The position numbers and the translations under genes are program-made. Below are positions 24,843 to 36,504 of a stretch of DNA of 64,000 nt, piece by piece. Position 1 is the first letter of the stretch; each line of letters starts with the position of its first letter. The notes under the pieces were generated by a model, which made no database searches, was not told where the DNA came from, and saw only the letters and a list, made by a program, of their open reading frames with translations. The DNA is taken from NCBI RefSeq assembly GCF_003111685.1, contig NZ_CP022189.1, positions 2,620,001 to 2,684,000 of the forward strand. The letters run 5' to 3'. The stretch is from Alloyangia pacifica. GTDB lineage: Bacteria > Pseudomonadota > Alphaproteobacteria > Rhodobacterales > Rhodobacteraceae.

Positions 24843-25540
24843 TCCCGGCGTCCTTTCTTGCCGCGATCGGCCAGATCGGCGATCCGCGCTTCCGCTCGGT
24901 TCTGCTCAAGGGGCTCGGCCTGACGGTCGGGCTCTTCGTGCTGATCTACTTCGTCTTCGTCACCGTCGTTGGCTGGCTGGTCGGCGACACTGTCTCGCTG
25001 CCCTGGATCGGCGAGGTGACCTGGGTCGACACCGCGATCAGCTGGGGTGCGGTGCCGCTGATGATGCTGCTCTCGGTGGTGCTGATGGTGCCCGTTGCCT
25101 CGGCGATCACCTCGTTCTTCCTCGACGACGTGGCGCAGGCGGTCGAGGACCGACATTATCCCGCGCTCGGCCCGGCGACCGAGGTGAGCTGGGGCGAGGC
25201 GCTGCGCGACACGCTGAGCTTCCTTGGCGTGCTGATCGGGGCCAACCTCGTGGCGCTGGTGCTCTACATCTTCTTCGCCCCGCTCGCGCCCTTCATCTTC
25301 TGGGGGCTGAACGGCTTCTTGCTGGGGCGGGAGTATTTCACCCTCGCGGCGATGCGCCGGGTCGGGCGGGAACAGGCCGCCGTGCTGCGCCGCCGCCACC
25401 TCGTGACGATCTGGATCGCCGGCGTGCTCATGGCGCTGCCGCTCTCGGTGCCGCTGGTGAACCTGCTGATCCCGATCCTCGGGGCGGCGACCTTCACCCA
25501 CCTCTACCACCGGCTGCAGGGCGAACGCCCCGCGAGCTAG
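24839..25540 (+). CDS. EI24/CysZ-type integral membrane protein
   Basis: The 233-residue protein has about four to six hydrophobic segments (VLIYFVFVTVVGWLVG; VPLMMLLSVVLMVPVASAIT; GANLVALVLYIFFAPLAPFI; IAGVLMALPLSVPLVNLLIP). It also has FLDDVAQAVEDRHYP and EYFTLAAMR, typical of the EI24 domain. CysZ of this family takes up sulfate, but no cysteine-pathway genes are near, so the substrate is open. It is co-translated with the nitroreductase. Confidence 0.85.
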   Translation: MIPASFLAAIGQIGDPRFRSVLLKGLGLTVGLFVLIYFVFVTVVGWLVGDTVSLPWIGEVTWVDTAISWGAVPLMMLLSVVLMVPVASAITSFFLDDVAQAVEDRHYPALGPATEVSWGEALRDTLSFLGVLIGANLVALVLYIFFAPLAPFIFWGLNGFLLGREYFTLAAMRRVGREQAAVLRRRHLVTIWIAGVLMALPLSVPLVNLLIPILGAATFTHLYHRLQGERPAS

Positions 25541-25572
25541 GCAATCAGGCTAGAAAGCCGGGGCTGGCGGGG

Positions 25573-25866
25573 TCACTCGCCAGCCGTCAAGGGCGGGCCC
25601 ATCCGGTTGAACATCCAGCCGTCGATGTCCCGGACCGAGATCAGCCCGCTGAAGATGATCCCCGCGAAGATTCCCCACAGGACAACCGAAATGCCGGTGG
25701 TGATCCAAGCCTTGCGCTTGAGGTTGTGCACCTCGGGGCTGCCAGCGTGGGTGCCGGGCACGATCTCGCCGAGGTCCCCCTGCGTCTTCAGCCGCACGGG
25801 AATCACGCAAAGGAAGGTCATGAACCAGATGACCGCGAAGAGCACGATGCCGGAAGTGATTGCCAT
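25573..25866 (-). CDS. DUF1467 family membrane protein
   Basis: The 97-residue protein has two membrane segments (MAITSGIVLFAVIWFMTFL and TTGISVVLWGIFAGIIFSG). Between them lies a conserved cytoplasmic stretch (PVRLKTQGDLGEIVPGTHAG). This is the DUF1467 pattern, usually found directly after the methylmalonyl-CoA epimerase gene in Rhodobacterales, as here (nine-base gap). Function is unknown. Confidence 0.88.
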   Translation of the reverse strand: MAITSGIVLFAVIWFMTFLCVIPVRLKTQGDLGEIVPGTHAGSPEVHNLKRKAWITTGISVVLWGIFAGIIFSGLISVRDIDGWMFNRMGPPLTAGE

Positions 25867-25875
25867 GATGTGTCC

Positions 25876-26280
25876 TCAGACCTGTTCCAGCTCGACGAGC
25901 GTGCCTTGGAAATCCTTGGGGTGCAGGAAAAGCACCGGCTTGCCATGCGCGCCGATCTTCGGCTCGCCATTGCCCAGCACCCGCGCCCCCTGTGCCTTGA
26001 GATGGTCGCGCGCGGCGAGGATGTCCTCGACCTCGTAGCAGACGTGGTGAATGCCGCCCGAAGGGTTCTTGTCGAGAAAGCCCTGGATCGGCGACTCGTC
26101 TCCGAGCGGGTGGAGCAGCTCGATCTTGGTGTTGGGCAGCTCGATGAACACCACCGTCACGCCATGGTCCGGCTCGTCCTGCGGCGCGCCGACTGCCGCA
26201 CCCAGCGTGTCACGGTACATCGCCGAGGCCGCCTCCAGATCGGGCACGGCAATGGCGACATGGTTGAGACGACCGATCAT
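25876..26280 (-). CDS. mce: Methylmalonyl-CoA epimerase
   Basis: The 134-residue glyoxalase-fold enzyme shows metal ligands and family residues in MIGRLNHVAIAVPDLEAA (His7), PNTKIELLHPLG, GGIHHVCYEVEDI and GTLVELEQV (terminal Glu). It converts (2S)- to (2R)-methylmalonyl-CoA so that methylmalonyl-CoA mutase can make succinyl-CoA, in propionyl-CoA breakdown or the ethylmalonyl-CoA pathway. It is upstream of DUF1467 on the same strand. Length is exactly that of the family. Confidence 0.95.
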   Translation of the reverse strand: MIGRLNHVAIAVPDLEAASAMYRDTLGAAVGAPQDEPDHGVTVVFIELPNTKIELLHPLGDESPIQGFLDKNPSGGIHHVCYEVEDILAARDHLKAQGARVLGNGEPKIGAHGKPVLFLHPKDFQGTLVELEQV

Positions 26281-26445
26281 GACACTCTCCCTCGAATCCT
26301 CGCGTCGCCCGGTTATCGCGCGTGCGGCCCCTGCCCCGCAAGCCGGGTGCGTCCATTAACCGCCCATTAGCCAAGGCGGGGCACGATGGACTGGCGCGGG
26401 CGTCCCTTCTCGGCCCCGCCCGACCGCTCTATCGAGGAAGGCCAG

Positions 26446-27180
26446 ATGACCGACAGCGACATGACCGACAGCAACCGCAACACGCCCTTTCCACCGCGCC
26501 CCACCGCCACCCGGCCCCTGCTCGGCATGACCATCCTCGCGGTGGAAGACAGCCGCTACGCCTGCGATGCACTGCGCCTGATGGCCCTGCGCAGCGGCGC
26601 GCGGATCCGCCGGGCGGACTGCCTGCAGGCGGCGCGACGCCACCTGTCGCTCTACCGGCCAACCGTCGCGGTGATTGACCTCGGACTGCCCGACGGATCG
26701 GGTGCGGGGCTGATCGCCGAGCTGGTGGCACGCAGCCCGCGGTTGCCGGTGATCCTCGGCATCAGCGGCGATCCCTTTGCCGAGAACATGCTGCGCGCCG
26801 CCGGGGCGGACGGTTTCCTCGAAAAACCGCTACGCAGCCTGCTCGAGTTTCAGAACGCGATCATCGCCGCCCTGCCCGACAGCCGCAAACCCGGCGGCAT
26901 CCGGCTCGTCTCGGACGACCCGATCACCCCCGACCCGCTGGCCTACCAGGACGACATCGCCCATGCCGCCGCGCTCTTGCAAGAGGCCGGAGAGCCCGGG
27001 CTCGCCGACTATATCGCGCAGTTTCTTGCCGGGCTGGCGCGCAGCGCCGGGGACAGCGCGCTCGAGGCTGCGGCGCGGGCGCTGGCCGCGGCGCGGGCCG
27101 AGCGGCGCCCGACGACGCAGGCGCTCACGCAGCTCTCTGCCCTGTTGCACCAGCGCATGGCGACCCGCATAGCGATCTGA
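26446..27180 (+). CDS. Response regulator with receiver domain and C-terminal helical region
   Basis: The product has 244 residues from the ATG at 26446, which has a GAGGAAGG site; an earlier in-frame ATG at 26386 lacks one. The receiver domain (about 27-140) is complete: acidic pair Glu34-Asp35, phosphoacceptor Asp78 (VIDLGLPDGSGAGL), switch Ser107 and Lys127 (FLEKPL). The C-terminal 85 residues are Ala-rich helices with no DNA-binding or enzymatic motif. It may act by protein contact. No histidine kinase is adjacent. A hemerythrin gene follows 77 bases downstream on the same strand. Confidence 0.85.
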   Translation: MTDSDMTDSNRNTPFPPRPTATRPLLGMTILAVEDSRYACDALRLMALRSGARIRRADCLQAARRHLSLYRPTVAVIDLGLPDGSGAGLIAELVARSPRLPVILGISGDPFAENMLRAAGADGFLEKPLRSLLEFQNAIIAALPDSRKPGGIRLVSDDPITPDPLAYQDDIAHAAALLQEAGEPGLADYIAQFLAGLARSAGDSALEAAARALAAARAERRPTTQALTQLSALLHQRMATRIAI

Positions 27181-27257
27181 GCCCTCCCACCAGACGGAAC
27201 CCGCGCAGCTCTCTCTGCGTTGCCTGCGCAATCGCCATCTGCACGCGGAGAGCTGCC

Positions 27258-27734
27258 ATGACCTCGATCTACGACGCCATCAAGAAGGACCACGAGACGC
27301 ATCGCGCTCTGCTCGAGCGTATCGACGAGACCACCGGCGACAGCCCCGAGCGCCGCAAGGCCTGGAACACCTTCTACCGCGACATCAAATCCCACTCCGC
27401 CGCCGAGGAAGAAGAGTTCTATTCCGAGCTGATGCAGCACACCTGGGGCCAGGACGCCGCCCGCCATTCCGTGCATGAACACGCCGAGATGGACGAGATC
27501 CTCGAGGAATTAAACGAGATGGACATGTCCTCGCCCGGCTGGCTGACGCGCTTCCGCACGCTCAAGCATGATTACGAGCACCACATGGACGAAGAAGAGG
27601 AGGACGTCTTCGCCCGTGCCCGCAAGGTCGTCGGCGAAGAGGACAACGATGCCTATGGCCAGCGCTTCCTTGACCGCAAGAAAAAGGAGTTGGGGCTGAT
27701 CGAGGAGAAGAAGGAAGATCACCTCGAGGACTGA
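27258..27734 (+). CDS. Hemerythrin HHE domain protein
   Basis: The 158-residue all-helical protein has spaced histidine/acid pairs expected for a di-iron site: KKDHETHRALLERI, KSHSAAEEEEFYSEL, HSVHEHAEMDEILEEL and HDYEHHMDEEEEDVFARA. The very acidic C-terminal tail contains DRKKKELGLIEE. Bacterial HHE proteins bind oxygen or nitric oxide, or protect against oxidative stress. It follows a receiver-only response regulator. A strong hairpin at 27754-27791 closes the gene. Confidence 0.9.
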   Translation: MTSIYDAIKKDHETHRALLERIDETTGDSPERRKAWNTFYRDIKSHSAAEEEEFYSELMQHTWGQDAARHSVHEHAEMDEILEELNEMDMSSPGWLTRFRTLKHDYEHHMDEEEEDVFARARKVVGEEDNDAYGQRFLDRKKKELGLIEEKKEDHLED

Positions 27735-27753
27735 CCTGCGCGTTTGGAACAGT

Positions 27754-27791
27754 GCCGCGCCGGAGGGAGCCCCGAGACCTCCCGGCGCGGC
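27754..27791 (+). terminator. Hairpin downstream of hemerythrin gene
   Basis: GCCGCGCCGG pairs with CCGGCGCGGC, with extra partial pairing inside. It sits 20 bases after the stop at 27734. There is no T-run, so it may stop transcription only with help. From here to 27938 I see no gene. Confidence 0.45.
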
Positions 27792-27938
27792 TGACCGATC
27801 CGTCTCAGAGCGCGCCAAGGCTGCACCAAGGTCCGCAACGTCGAGGCAGTCGGCCGCCTTCCCCAGCGTCGAATCGTTCCATTTTTGTTCGCGCCCTGCC
27901 ATAGAGCGTAAATGCCTCGCGCGCGGCGCGAAAGCCGC

Positions 27939-27968
27939 GTGACATTTGCTCGATCTGGGGGCTATATT
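27939..27968 (+). promoter_or_regulatory. Candidate promoter of the MT-A70 methyltransferase, predicted leaderless
   Basis: GTGACA (27939-27944) and TATATT (27963-27968) are spaced by 18 bases. A start seven bases downstream coincides with the ATG at 27975. A GATC lies in the spacer. The -10 is unusually good for this GC-rich genome. Confidence 0.5.
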
Positions 27969-27974
27969 TCGACG

Positions 27975-28607
27975 ATGACACAAAGCGCCGCGCAACATCT
28001 GTCCGAGTTCCTTGGGGACGACCGGTTCGCCACTGTGATGGCCGATCCGCCTTGGCGGTTCACCAACCGCACCGGGAAGGTCGCCCCCGAACATAAGCGC
28101 CTGGCGCGTTATCCCACGATGACGCTCGAGGACATCTGCGCACTGCCGGTGGCCGACCACCTGCAGGACACGGCGCATTGCTACCTCTGGGTGCCCAACG
28201 CTCTGCTGCCCGAGGGGCTTCAGGTGCTCAGCTCTTGGGGCTTCGAATACAAGTCGAACATCGTCTGGCACAAGATTCGCAAGGACGGCGGTTCGGACGG
28301 GCGCGGTGTGGGCTTCTACTTCCGCAACGTGACCGAGCTGCTGCTCTTCGGAACCCGTGGCAAAAGCGCTCGGACCGAAGCAGCGGGGCGGCGCCAGGTC
28401 AACATGATCCAGACCCGTAAGCGCGAACACTCGCGCAAGCCCGACGAGCAATACACGCTGATCGAGAGCTGCTCGAAGGGGCCCTACCTCGAAATGTTCG
28501 GGCGTGGCGTGCGCGAGGGCTGGACGGTCTGGGGCAACCAGGCCGATGCCGACTACAAGCCGACCTGGAAAACCTACAGCTACAATTCGAGCGTCGCGGC
28601 GGAATAA
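27975..28607 (+). CDS. MT-A70 family adenine-N6 methyltransferase (probable DNA modification methylase)
   Basis: The product has 210 residues from the ATG at 27975. The catalytic motif DPPW is at residues 24-27 (VMADPPWRF). Other MT-A70 landmarks are YPTMTLEDICALPVADHL, CYLWVPNALLPEGLQVLSSW, NIVWHKIRKDGG and the C-terminal EMFGRGVREGWTVWGNQ. Bacterial MT-A70 relatives include DNA m6A methylases such as the M.MunI group. The gene faces a BglII/BstYI-type endonuclease gene 85 bases away, so it is most simply the protective methylase of a type II restriction-modification pair. RNA methylation is the alternative. An in-frame start at 27912 exists but has weaker support. Confidence 0.88.
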   Translation: MTQSAAQHLSEFLGDDRFATVMADPPWRFTNRTGKVAPEHKRLARYPTMTLEDICALPVADHLQDTAHCYLWVPNALLPEGLQVLSSWGFEYKSNIVWHKIRKDGGSDGRGVGFYFRNVTELLLFGTRGKSARTEAAGRRQVNMIQTRKREHSRKPDEQYTLIESCSKGPYLEMFGRGVREGWTVWGNQADADYKPTWKTYSYNSSVAAE

Positions 28608-28668
28608 CGAGCGCCCGCCCCAGGGCTCTGCTCGACGTCTGGCGCGCTTTGGTCGCTTCTGAACATTT

Positions 28669-28688
28669 CCGAAGCGCCGGAGCTTCGG
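28669..28688. terminator. Hairpin between methyltransferase and endonuclease genes
   Basis: CCGAAGC and GCTTCGG form a 7-bp stem with a six-base loop between the two convergent stops (28607 and 28693). There is no T-run on either side. Confidence 0.35.
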
Positions 28689-28692
28689 GACG

Positions 28693-29445
28693 TCAGCCCG
28701 ACAGGATCGCGTCCGGCAGGCCGATCAGCACCAATGGGCAAGGATTGCCGACGCCGCGGCGGACGCGCTCGTCGAGCTTAGACCAATGGGTGGTGGCAGT
28801 GCCGAACTTGTCGCCGACGAACTTGCGGGCAAATGCCTCGGGGAAGGACACGCCCCTGGCGACCTGCGCCTCGACCGCCGCGCGCTGCTTGGCGGTGCGG
28901 TCGCCAATGCCGAGCCTCTGCAGGTCTTCTTCCGATTGCAGCCCCTGCGCCTCGAGCCAACCGCGGATGCGCGGCAGCATGCGGTCCTGCAACGAGGACC
29001 CGCGCGTCACCACGATCCCCAGCGAGATCGCCGACTGTGCGTGCAGGCGCTGGAAGTTCTCGAGATCGCGGTCGAAGAACGGGTCCTTGTTGTTCCACTC
29101 GATCTCGAGCGCGAGCCGCCCCGCCCCGCCTCGGCGCACGTGGTCGATCTCGTGCGAGATCGCCTCGCGCTCGACACCGTCGACGATGGTCTGGACAAGG
29201 AAGTTGTGCTTGGCCCAGCCGCGGGCGGCGAGCGCGCGCCGCAGCCGCTGGGTCTGACCCGACTCGCCGCCGCCGCCGGCGATCAGCTCCGAAAGTTCGA
29301 TGCTGAACTCGGAGAGCGTCTCGACCAGCTCGGCCGTCTCATCGGGGAAATCGACGCTCAGGATCGCCGCGGCATGGTTGCGCACTTCGACATCGAAGCC
29401 GCGGGATCTGAGCGTCTCTAGCACCGGAACTTCCCCTGCGGTCAC
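28693..29445 (-). CDS. Type II restriction endonuclease, BglII/BstYI family
   Basis: The 250-residue product starts with GTG at 29445. The middle matches the BglII/BstYI endonuclease family: [10 protein letters not shown] (Asp101), then [18 protein letters not shown] (Glu114, Glu116), then the conserved core strand [11 protein letters not shown] and a C-terminal [11 protein letters not shown]. These acids form a PD-(D/E)XK-like metal site. Characterised family members cut sites with a GATC core (BglII AGATCT, BstYI RGATCY); specificity here is unknown. The GTG overlaps the aspS stop by four bases, so it is probably translated from the aspS message. The MT-A70 methylase faces it. Confidence 0.88.
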   Translation of the reverse strand: MTAGEVPVLETLRSRGFDVEVRNHAAAILSVDFPDETAELVETLSEFSIELSELIAGGGGESGQTQRLRRALAARGWAKHNFLVQTIVDGVEREAISHEIDHVRRGGAGRLALEIEWNNKDPFFDRDLENFQRLHAQSAISLGIVVTRGSSLQDRMLPRIRGWLEAQGLQSEEDLQRLGIGDRTAKQRAAVEAQVARGVSFPEAFARKFVGDKFGTATTHWSKLDERVRRGVGNPCPLVLIGLPDAILSG

Positions 29446-31223
29446 TCTTGCGGGATGACCCGCAGGGAGAGCTCCATCAGCTGGTCTGAGGCAGGCACGG
29501 AGGGCGCCTGCATCATCAGGTCCTCGGCGCGCTGGTTCATCGGGAACATGATGACCTCGCGGATGTTCTGCTCGTCCGCCAGCAGCATCACGATCCGGTC
29601 GATGCCCGCCGCGCAGCCACCGTGCGGCGGGGCGCCGTAGTGGAAGGCCTGGAAGAGCGCGCCGAAGCGGTTCTTCACCTCTTCCTCGCCGTAGCCCGCC
29701 AGTTCGAAGGCCTTGAGCATGATCTCGGGCTTGTGGTTCCGGATCGCGCCCGACACCAGCTCGTAGCCGTTGCAGGCCAAGTCATACTGGTAGCCGCGCA
29801 CGTCGAGCGGATCGCCCAGCAGCGCCTCCATGCCGCCCTGCGGCATCGAGAAGGGGTTGTGCTCGAAGTCGATCTCGCCGGTCTCGTCGTCCTTCTCGTA
29901 GATCGGGAAGTCGACGATCCAGGCAAAGGCGAAACGGTCCGTCTCAGTCAGGCCCAGCTCGGCACCGATCACGTCGCGCGCCTTGCCCGCCACGCGCTCG
30001 AAGCTCGAGGGCTTGCCGCCGAGGAAGAAGGCGGCGTCACCGACGTCGAGCCCAAGCTGCTGACGGATCGCCTCGGTGCGCTCCGGACCGATGTTCTTGG
30101 CGAGCGGGCCGGCGGCCTCGATGCCTTCGCCCTGGTCGCGCCAGAAGATGTAGCCCATTCCGGGCAGACCCTCTTTCTGGGCAAAGGCGTTCATCCGGTC
30201 GCAGAACTTGCGCGAGCCGCCGGTGGGCGCGGGGATGGCGCGGACCTCGGTACCCTCCTGCTCAAGCAGCTTGGCGAAGATCGCGAAGCCCGAGCCGCGG
30301 AAGTGCTCGGAGCAGTCCTGCATCTTGATCGGGTTGCGCAGGTCGGGCTTGTCGGTGCCGTACCACTTGGCCGCGTCGCGGTAGGAGATCTGCGGCCATT
30401 CGCCGGGCGCATCGACCTTCCGGCCACCGCCGAACTCTTCGAAGATGCCCGCGATCACCGGCGAGATGGTGTCGAAGACGTCCTGCTGCTCGACGAAGCT
30501 CATTTCCATGTCGAGCTGGTAGAAGTCGGTCGGCGAGCGGTCGGCGCGCGGATCTTCGTCGCGGAAGCAGGGCGCGATCTGGAAATACTTGTCGAAGCCC
30601 GAGACCATGATCAGCTGCTTGAACTGCTGGGGGGCCTGCGGCAGCGCGTAGAACTTGCCCGGGTGCAGGCGCGAGGGCACGAGGAAGTCGCGCGCGCCCT
30701 CGGGCGAGGAGGCGGTGATGATCGGCGTCTGGAATTCGCGGAAGCTCTTGTCCCACATCCGGCGGCGGATCGAGGCCACCACATCCGAGCGCAGGGTCAT
30801 ATTGCGCTGCATGCTCTCGCGGCGCAGATCGAGGTAGCGATAGCGCAGGCGGGTCTCTTCGGGGTATTCCTGCTCGCCGAAGACCATCAGCGGCAGCTCG
30901 TTCGACGCGCCAAGCACCTCGATGCCGCGCACGAAGACTTCGATCTCACCTGTCGGCAGCTTGGGGTTCACCAGCTCGGGGTCGCGGGCCTTCACCTCGC
31001 CGTCGATGCGGATGCACCACTCCGAGCGCACCTTTTCGACCTCCGCGAAGGCGGCGCTGTCGGGGTCGCACAGGACCTGCGTGATGCCGTAATGGTCGCG
31101 CAGGTCGATAAAGAGAATGCCGCCGTGATCGCGGATGCGGTTCACCCAGCCGGAGAGACGCACGGTCTCGCCGACATTGGCCTTGGTCAGATCTGCGCAG
31201 GTATGGCTGCGATAGGCATGCAT
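29442..31223 (-). CDS. aspS: Aspartyl-tRNA synthetase
   Basis: The 593-residue class II synthetase is bacterial type. It has an N-terminal OB anticodon-binding domain (about 1-110, [20 protein letters not shown]), motif 2 [10 protein letters not shown] (residues 220-229), a GAD-type insertion, and motif 3 [14 protein letters not shown] near the C-terminus. It charges tRNA-Asp with aspartate; many alphaproteobacterial enzymes also charge tRNA-Asn, which cannot be judged here. It is divergent from cfa, and its stop overlaps the start of the endonuclease gene. Confidence 0.97.
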   Translation of the reverse strand: MHAYRSHTCADLTKANVGETVRLSGWVNRIRDHGGILFIDLRDHYGITQVLCDPDSAAFAEVEKVRSEWCIRIDGEVKARDPELVNPKLPTGEIEVFVRGIEVLGASNELPLMVFGEQEYPEETRLRYRYLDLRRESMQRNMTLRSDVVASIRRRMWDKSFREFQTPIITASSPEGARDFLVPSRLHPGKFYALPQAPQQFKQLIMVSGFDKYFQIAPCFRDEDPRADRSPTDFYQLDMEMSFVEQQDVFDTISPVIAGIFEEFGGGRKVDAPGEWPQISYRDAAKWYGTDKPDLRNPIKMQDCSEHFRGSGFAIFAKLLEQEGTEVRAIPAPTGGSRKFCDRMNAFAQKEGLPGMGYIFWRDQGEGIEAAGPLAKNIGPERTEAIRQQLGLDVGDAAFFLGGKPSSFERVAGKARDVIGAELGLTETDRFAFAWIVDFPIYEKDDETGEIDFEHNPFSMPQGGMEALLGDPLDVRGYQYDLACNGYELVSGAIRNHKPEIMLKAFELAGYGEEEVKNRFGALFQAFHYGAPPHGGCAAGIDRIVMLLADEQNIREVIMFPMNQRAEDLMMQAPSVPASDQLMELSLRVIPQE

Positions 31224-31406
31224 GGCTCTTGCCCTTCGGAAACTGCTGGAAAGTTAGGCGCCGATACACCGCTAGAGCCGCGGGAAGTCAAGGGAGGCCC
31301 ACGGTATTTGCCATATTTCGTTCATGTTGTAACGTCTGGGAACCTTTTTGCGATTCAGGGCGTTTTTACCCGTTTTTTGCACTTCACGCAGTTAAGGGGG
31401 GCCGGC

Positions 31407-32639
31407 ATGTGGCAGACCTTACTCGAACGGATATTGAAAAGACTCATTGTCGAAGGGCGCTTGCGGGTCACCTGGCCTGACGGCACCTGTCGCGACTACG
31501 GACCCGGAGCCGGTCCGGAGGCCGAGGTCACGCTCACCGAGAGCAGCATCATCGGCGAGCTTTGCACGAACCCTGTGCTGGCGCTCGGCGAGGGGTACAT
31601 GGACGGCAGAATCGACTGCCCGCCGCACCGGCTCTACGCTTTCGTCGCGCTGCTGGTGCGCAATCAGCAGTCGGGCAAGATGCCCAGCTGGTTCTCGGCC
31701 ATGGACAGGATGCGCGTCGCGCTGCGCGGCATCGAGCAACGCAACAACCCGCTTCGCTCGCAGACCAACGTGCAGCACCATTACGACATCTCGGATGATC
31801 TTTACCGGCTCTTCCTGGACAAGGACATGCAGTATTCCTGCGCCTATTTCACCGATCCGGGCATTTCCCTCGAGGCCGCGCAGACGGCCAAGAAGGATCA
31901 TATCGCGCACAAGCTGCTGCTCAAGCCCGGGATGAGGGTGCTCGACATCGGCTGCGGCTGGGGTGGCATGGCGCTGACACTGGCGCGCGACTACGGCGTG
32001 CATGTGACCGGGGTGACCCTTTCCGAGAACCAGCTCGCCACCGCCAGGCGCCGCGCCGAGGAAGCCGGGCTCGCCGACAAGACCGACTTCCGCCTGCTCG
32101 ACTATCGCAAGATCGAGGACCGCTTCGATCGGGTGGTCTCGGTCGGGATGCTCGAACACGTGGGCTACCCGCATCTGCGCGAGTATTTCGCCAAGGTGCA
32201 GGAGGTGCTCGCGCTGGACGGCGTCGCGCTCATTCACACCATCGGGCACACCGCCCCGCCCGCGCCGACCTCGCCCTGGCTCGACAAATACATCTTCCCC
32301 GGCGGCTACGTTCCCAGCCTCTCGGAAGTGTCAGCCGCGGTCGAGAAGTCCGGCCTTTGGGCCACCGATGTCGAAGTGCTGCGTGGTCATTACGGGCCGA
32401 CCCTGAACCATTGGCGCCGCCGCTTCGAGGCGGCGCTGCCGAAGGTCCGCGACCTGGGTTACGACGAGCGGTTCATCCGCATGTGGCGCCTGTACCTCGT
32501 GGTCTGCGAGGCGGCCTTCGAGGAAACCCGTCAGGGCGTTTTCCACGTGCAGCTGTCGCACAAGCAGTACGCCGTGCCGACCACCCGGGACTATCTCTAC
32601 GCGGACCGTGAACAGGAAATGCTGCACGCCGCGCAATAG
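31407..32639 (+). CDS. cfa: Cyclopropane-fatty-acyl-phospholipid synthase family methyltransferase
   Basis: The product has 410 residues from the ATG at 31407 (MWQTLLERILKRL). The SAM-binding motif VLDIGCGWGGMAL is at about 178-190. CFA-specific segments are NVQHHYDISDDLYRLFLD, MQYSCAYF and VSVGMLEHVGYPHL. The enzyme adds a methylene group to unsaturated acyl chains of membrane lipids, which helps under acid, heat or singlet-oxygen stress. It is a single gene divergent from aspS; the 183-bp gap holds T-rich promoter DNA but no motif I can assign. A much longer frame upstream is a shadow of aspS. Confidence 0.93.
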   Translation: MWQTLLERILKRLIVEGRLRVTWPDGTCRDYGPGAGPEAEVTLTESSIIGELCTNPVLALGEGYMDGRIDCPPHRLYAFVALLVRNQQSGKMPSWFSAMDRMRVALRGIEQRNNPLRSQTNVQHHYDISDDLYRLFLDKDMQYSCAYFTDPGISLEAAQTAKKDHIAHKLLLKPGMRVLDIGCGWGGMALTLARDYGVHVTGVTLSENQLATARRRAEEAGLADKTDFRLLDYRKIEDRFDRVVSVGMLEHVGYPHLREYFAKVQEVLALDGVALIHTIGHTAPPAPTSPWLDKYIFPGGYVPSLSEVSAAVEKSGLWATDVEVLRGHYGPTLNHWRRRFEAALPKVRDLGYDERFIRMWRLYLVVCEAAFEETRQGVFHVQLSHKQYAVPTTRDYLYADREQEMLHAAQ

Positions 32640-32817
32640 GGGCGCGCAGCCGAACGGCTCACCCACCCGGGCCTCCCCCTCGACCCGGCGCTTGCTGTTG
32701 AAATTCGGGCAAGACTCCGTGACCCTTGGGCAACGTAGCGTCACGCTCCGGCCACGCCGCTGTCACGTCGCTGTCGCCGCCATTTGCTTTGCAGAGGAAA
32801 ACAAGGCGGATCTGGGG

Positions 32818-32845
32818 TTGCGTGGGCAAAGCTTCTGTCTATAAC
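32818..32845 (+). promoter_or_regulatory. Candidate carB promoter
   Basis: TTGCGT (32818-32823) and TATAAC (32840-32845) are spaced by 16 bases. This predicts a start near 32852 and a leader of about 76 bases with a G/C-rich stem-loop (GCGAC/GTCGC core near 32877-32890). Confidence 0.5.
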
Positions 32846-32927
32846 GCACGACAATTTGCGGGGAGCGGCGACTCCGTCGCGCGCTGCCCCCTGCCCGACC
32901 GCGACTGACATCACATGAAGGTGCCCC

Positions 32928-36275
<3,348 letters not shown>

Positions 36276-36296
36276 GCCTTCGGGATCAGAGACAGG

Positions 36297-36327
36297 AAAG
36301 GGGCGGGAAATTTTCCCGCCCCTTTTT
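36297..36327 (+). terminator. Rho-independent terminator of carB
   Basis: AAAGGGGCGGGAAA pairs with TTTCCCGCCCCTTT almost without a loop and is followed by a T-run. It lies 21 bases after the carB stop. It is near-symmetric, so it may also stop transcription from the facing liv operon. Confidence 0.88.
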
Positions 36328-36341
36328 GTCCCACGGTAGCC

Positions 36342-36476
36342 GGGTGAGCGCCTGCCCGTGGGCTGGCGCTGCAACGCCCGAGTTTCGCGCTTTATGCCAG
36401 CCAGATCCGGACGACATGGGAGCGTTGCGCGACGATGACAGAGCGCCAGCCCGTGGGGACGGGCAGGCGCTCGCCC
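36342..36476. repeat. Imperfect long inverted repeat between carB and livF
   Basis: The left arm (36342-36370) and right arm (36442-36476) are reverse complements over two blocks: AGCGCCAGCCC (11 bp) and ACGGGCAGGCGCTC (14 bp) plus flanks. The right arm has a six-base insertion between the blocks. A nested GCAACGC/GCGTTGC pair lies inside. The 71-base centre has no open frame I can support. It could be a miniature mobile-element remnant or a folded intergenic unit. Confidence 0.6.
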
Positions 36477-36504
36477 GGCGGCTTCGCCTTGAGTCCGGAC
36501 GGGC

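Noticed and set aside
27510..28451. 313-codon minus-strand frame across the hemerythrin/methylase gap
   Set aside because: Most of it is opposite two well-supported genes, and the part in the gap shows no start signal or family pattern.
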